This document shows, one piece after another, positions 60,337 to 64,000 of a stretch of 64,000 bases of DNA. Below the pieces are notes generated by a model. The model saw nothing but the letters and a program-made list of their open reading frames with translations. It did not search any database and was not told the origin of the DNA. Origin of the DNA: Emydura subglobosa (Eukaryota; Chordata; Testudines; Chelidae); NCBI GenBank assembly GCA_007922225.1, contig ML679962.1, forward strand, positions 35,385,563-35,449,562. The letters run 5' to 3'. The position numbers were made by a program, and so were the translations under genes. The stretch's first letter is position 1. Every line of letters starts with the position of its first letter.

Positions 60337-60435
60337 GTACCACAAAGAGAAGTGCTTCATTAAACAGACTGAGTAACAAAGTTTCACTGCAGTCTCAGCA
60401 GCCACCACCCAAAGGTTCACAGGTGGAACAGAAAG
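60337..60435 (+). CDS. MAP7D3: MAP7D3-like coding exon 8
   Basis: The acceptor is TTTCAATTACAG and the donor GTGCAG; both ends are phase 1 (99 bases, residues 215-247). It encodes STTKRSASLNRLSNK followed by a Gln/Pro/Ser-rich tail ending QVEQK. The product is a basic Ser-rich linker, probably disordered and a likely phosphorylation target. Its length, phase and KRSxSLxRxSxK core are shared with the next exon, which lies 401 bases downstream. Confidence 0.88.
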
Positions 60436-60836
60436 GTGCAGGAAACAGATTCTTTTGAAAATTAGGAAATAACAAATAGAATATTTTAAATAATTTAAAT
60501 TGTGTTTAAATACTTTCACTCTGAACTGTGTAGACTATTGTGCATATAATGTGAACATTTGGATTTTGATATCATTACGCACATACTAGCAACATCAAAC
60601 CTTGTATCTAGAATTTTGCTATTTCTATATGCAATTGTTTCCTCTGAAACTGTACTTGGGGCGGGGAGTAAACCCATATATACAGCTTGGTTGGCAGAAG
60701 TATTGTATAATGATTAACAATTCTGTTTGTAGGTATTCTTGCCAAAATATAAATTTTTAAAGAAAGTAGGCAATTCAGAAAATCAGCTATGTAAATATCT
60801 TGTTAAAAATAATATTCCTTTGCGTTTGGTCTCTAG

Positions 60837-60935
60837 GAGGAACGGAAAAGAAGAGGAGCACGTCTTTGACTAGAATGAGTAGTAAGCCTCACTCTTCTCC
60901 TGAACTAGAGAAAGTGAAAAAGGAAGAAAGACCAG
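60837..60935 (+). CDS. MAP7D3: MAP7D3-like coding exon 9
   Basis: The acceptor is TTTGGTCTCTAG and the donor GTGGTT; both ends are phase 1 (99 bases, residues 248-280). It encodes GGTEKKRSTSLTRMSSK followed by a charged tail ending KKEERP. The acceptor AG at 60835-60836 is preferred over the AG three bases on because it is the first after the pyrimidine tract; the alternative would remove one codon without changing the frame. See the finding on similarity to exon 8. Confidence 0.86.
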
Positions 60936-62078
60936 GTGGTTAGCTATTTATAAAACTAAATCCTAATCTTGCTGTTTAAAAGCAAGGCACAGTACTCAGT
61001 AATGTAATCCTATCCAGATTTTAGTTTCCTCTGGTTCCTCTACATCTGGAAACTTAGTAAGAATTCTAGTTATTTAGCAGGAATGATTAAACTCTTTAAA
61101 TTTCTTTCCTCTGACAAAATCCTATGCGGGTTTTTGTGAATTATATTTAATCATGCTAGAAGTTAGTGAGCAAAATGACTATATATGCAAGTGAAAGAGA
61201 AGAGGCTTGGAAAGATAATCAAGATAAATTTAAGATAAAGAAATCATTCTACTTTAAATATCAATATTTTTTTTCCTGTGTCTTACTCCATTTGGCTTAA
61301 AAGCTCTGTTAGTTTTTCAGTTTACAAACACTTCTCTGTTCCTGCTGCTGGACTGAGTTTAGTGCTCCCACGCTGGGAGAGAAATCTGTTCTCATTTGTG
61401 TGTCTGCTTGTCTTTACATCCATCCTTAAACTACAAGACACCTCCTTATTAATAACTACTTTCTAATAACTGTTTTCTACTTGAAGCTAACAGATGCCAG
61501 TTTCTTTAACAAACATTTTCCTTTCAATTAACTTGTTTGAAACTTTTTCTTAGCATCTCTTGCCATAATAAGAAACTACAGTAGAATGCTTGGAATTCTT
61601 TTTCATATTGAGTTGACAATGAGTACTATTTATGTGAATTTGTGTGTGCAAACAAGACGTAACAACTGTTGGCAATAATTTGCAAGGTTTTTCTCTGGTT
61701 TGCGCCACTAGTCTGTTGTAATATCCTCTGTTGCATTCTAACTTCCAAAGAAGATGACCTCTGCAAAGCTGCATCCAAAGCTTTCCACGTTTTGACACAT
61801 TTCAGCGCTCCATCTGTGTTTTATGTTTGTTTGCAAATCATTCTCTGCACATAACAATTAGTAATAAATCAAGGACAAAAAGTGCAATCATATCTGATTG
61901 CAGTGTTTAATCCTGCTATGCTATTACTATGTATTTCCCTCTTCATTACTTCAGTATTTTCTTCTGAAAATGTTATGATTTGCAACAATATTCCCCAAGC
62001 TCCTTTTCTCTTTTATGCTTATTTTCTTCATTATATGACTTCATGTTGAATCCGTTTTGATTTGTTCCCATCATTCAG

Positions 62079-62204
62079 CTCGTCGCTCCCAGATCAGTCC
62101 TCTGGAAAGTAATGTAATCAGTCGCCTCCTCGCCCCCACACAGGCTTCCTTAGCTAGGAGTAAAAGTGCTTCTACGTTATCGGCTGATGGACAAGATCCC
62201 TCAG
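62079..62204 (+). CDS. MAP7D3: MAP7D3-like coding exon 10, last exon in the window
   Basis: The acceptor is TTCCCATCATTCAG and the donor GTAACA; both ends are phase 1 (126 bases, residues 281-322). It encodes ARRSQISPLESNVISRLLAP then TQASLARSKSASTLSADGQD. This matches the conserved R-x-S-P-x-E-S-x-V-x-x-R-L-L-x-P-T-x-S-x-L-A-R-S-K-S block found after the LLNSPDR motif throughout the family. The frame remains open into the intron only by chance. The next exon lies beyond base 64000. Confidence 0.94.
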
Positions 62205-64000
62205 GTAACAGGAGTGCAGTAAAAGCCTGAAAATGATAGCAGTTGCTTTCAAAGCAAGAGCTGACATGACAATTGCTAACTGTTCCTTCAGCACAATTCA
62301 GACATTTAGTTAACACATGACTGTATATACTTCATGCCTAACATTCACTTTGGTAAAATAAATGCAATCCATATTCTATGTTGCATGTTTATTTTGTGAT
62401 TTCATAAAATAGTATTGGCTTTTAAACTACAATATCAATTCATTCATTCCGCAGAGAATTGTATACTAGTGTTTATTTTTGCACTGAGCTGTCTGAGATC
62501 TGCATTTGAAAATAAGTGAATTTAGGTGACGGTTCAGTAGGAGGAACTGGAAAACTAGTAACATTTCAAAGGAGGCCTACGGGAGTAATGAGCTGGGGCA
62601 CAAATTAACTTTCTGATCCGATGGCGAGCAAATTTTTCAGAGAAAAAGTTGCTGGAACAAGAAGACTAGGTTTACACATGACTTCAATTGAATCTAAGAA
62701 AGTTCCAGTGAAAATACTATGTTCAATGTAAAGTCAATGTAACGTGTACCCAGCACCACGCTGGAGTTCATTCCCCTGTTCTTTTTTTACCTTTCAGCTC
62801 GCAATCAAAATGTTTTGCTTTTTTTTCACTTTCAAATGCATTCTTCCATCTTTATTTTTTATATAACTTAAGCTAATTACTGTAATCAATCCTTGCCTTT
62901 GCTGATTCATCATTCATGTTCATGTTTGTGCACAGCTGTTTGTGGGCCATTTTATTTTACCACAAAATATTTTACTTCACTTCGTATGAGGGAAATCTCA
63001 TCTTTTGCACTAATAGACAGGATGCTGCTCTGACTCAGCATTATTCAACTAAAAGTTTTGCTTTAATGATCAGTATATTTATGGTAATTTCAATAGTATT
63101 AACACTTAATTTCAGTAAAAATCTCCTCTATTCTAGCTCAAATTATTGGTCATAGAGTGCAATTCTTTTTACAAAAATGCTGTAGATATTAAAATAAAAT
63201 GTTTTATCCATAAGAGTACAGTGATTAGGAGCTAGCATCTGTCATTAGATTTTTGTATCCCTAGATATTCTAAAATCTTAGATATGCTAGTTTTCATCTA
63301 TTTGCAAATTTCTCAATTTACATTACTATATACACTTAATAGATGAGTTGTATATTGTATATGCACTACTGTGTTTAGTGAAGGATCCAATACAACAATC
63401 ATATTTTCTCCTATCTTATTATATGTGAAGAACCTGACAGTTTTGGAGGTGGTCAAGTAATTACAGTTGACTATTAACTCTTTATACTTCTGGTTTCTTC
63501 ACATACTTTAATCTTTTTTTTGTTTAATGTGGATAAAATGTGTGGTTTGGGGAAAAAGTATAAGTATGTAGTACTGTTAAATGGCAACTGAAATAATAAG
63601 GAAGTGCATAAAATAAGGTTAAAAATACTTACTATGGTAACTGCAGTTTGTCATACAACTATTTTATGAAAAATCATTCCATGTGAGTTGGAGGAAACAA
63701 ACATTTTATAGCTAAACGTGATGCACTGTGAACCATTTGTGAGGTATGCTGCTTCGCCCTGTGCAGGGGATTGGCTATCAGAGTTCTGTTATTCTAGAAG
63801 TAGTCATGACAAGATGCAACTTGACTAAATTAGAAACTGTACATTTGTGTATTGAAAGTTTAATGTAGACACTGGTTGGAAAAGCACTTTATTTTTTTTA
63901 TCTACACTTGACTGCTGCTTTCGGAATGGTTTCATTCTTGGTGCTGTGGCTTCTGAACTACTATTCATGTGGTGATGGTGTCTTGTGTCCATGACCTGTT
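62205..64000 (+). other. Intron 10, truncated by the window edge
   Basis: AT-rich intron sequence after the donor GTAACA. No further exon, SINE or LINE was recognised to the end of the window. The next coding exon of the gene is expected beyond base 64000. Confidence 0.5.

Overview
This is a eukaryotic, vertebrate window: intron-rich, AT-rich, with one CpG island and many decayed transposons. I infer a reptile, most likely a turtle (a crocodilian is the main alternative). CR1 LINEs, MIR/CORE-like SINEs, L2-like tails, many short hAT-type and Harbinger-type DNA elements and a DIRS-like tyrosine-recombinase remnant occur together, with no L1 or Alu. This is an inference from repeat content, not a species identification.

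The only gene I can support is the 5' part of a MAP7-family microtubule-associated protein gene on the + strand, best matching MAP7D3. Its start codon is at 24779 in a CpG island (about 24270-25280). Ten coding exons, all with consensus splice sites and a continuous reading frame, end at 62204: 24779-24827, 39413-39514, 40402-40482, 42728-42891, 47373-47487, 50728-50757, 55939-56040, 60337-60435, 60837-60935 and 62079-62204. They encode 322 residues plus one base. The 3' exons, with the expected kinesin-binding C-terminal half, lie beyond the window. Intron 1 is 14.6 kb.

Region 1-24 kb is upstream and apparently gene-free. It holds CR1 pieces (1-262, 21300-22197), a MIR-like SINE, two copies of a LINE whose C-terminus carries a CCHH finger (3930-4260 minus, 12555-13370 plus), a DIRS-like tyrosine recombinase relic with neighbouring inverted repeats (4571-5720), several terminal-inverted-repeat elements, an intact-ended 686 bp hAT-type element (15579-16264), and a promoter-like, probably LTR-derived block with a 75-89 bp tandem repeat (about 18310-19725).

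Region 25-64 kb is introns with nested insertions. Notable are a 1048 bp solo LTR with a perfect 5 bp target duplication (40890-41937), a 1090 bp TAA-flanked element carrying a frameshifted Myb/SANT-like (trihelix) coding relic (43716-44805), and a CR1 copy interrupted by a hAT element with a perfect 8 bp duplication (49409-49834 inside about 47950-50242). The three-base TAA flanks and GGCC/GGG ends shared by several elements suggest one PIF/Harbinger-like group. Boundaries were read by eye and family names come from recognition, not database searches.
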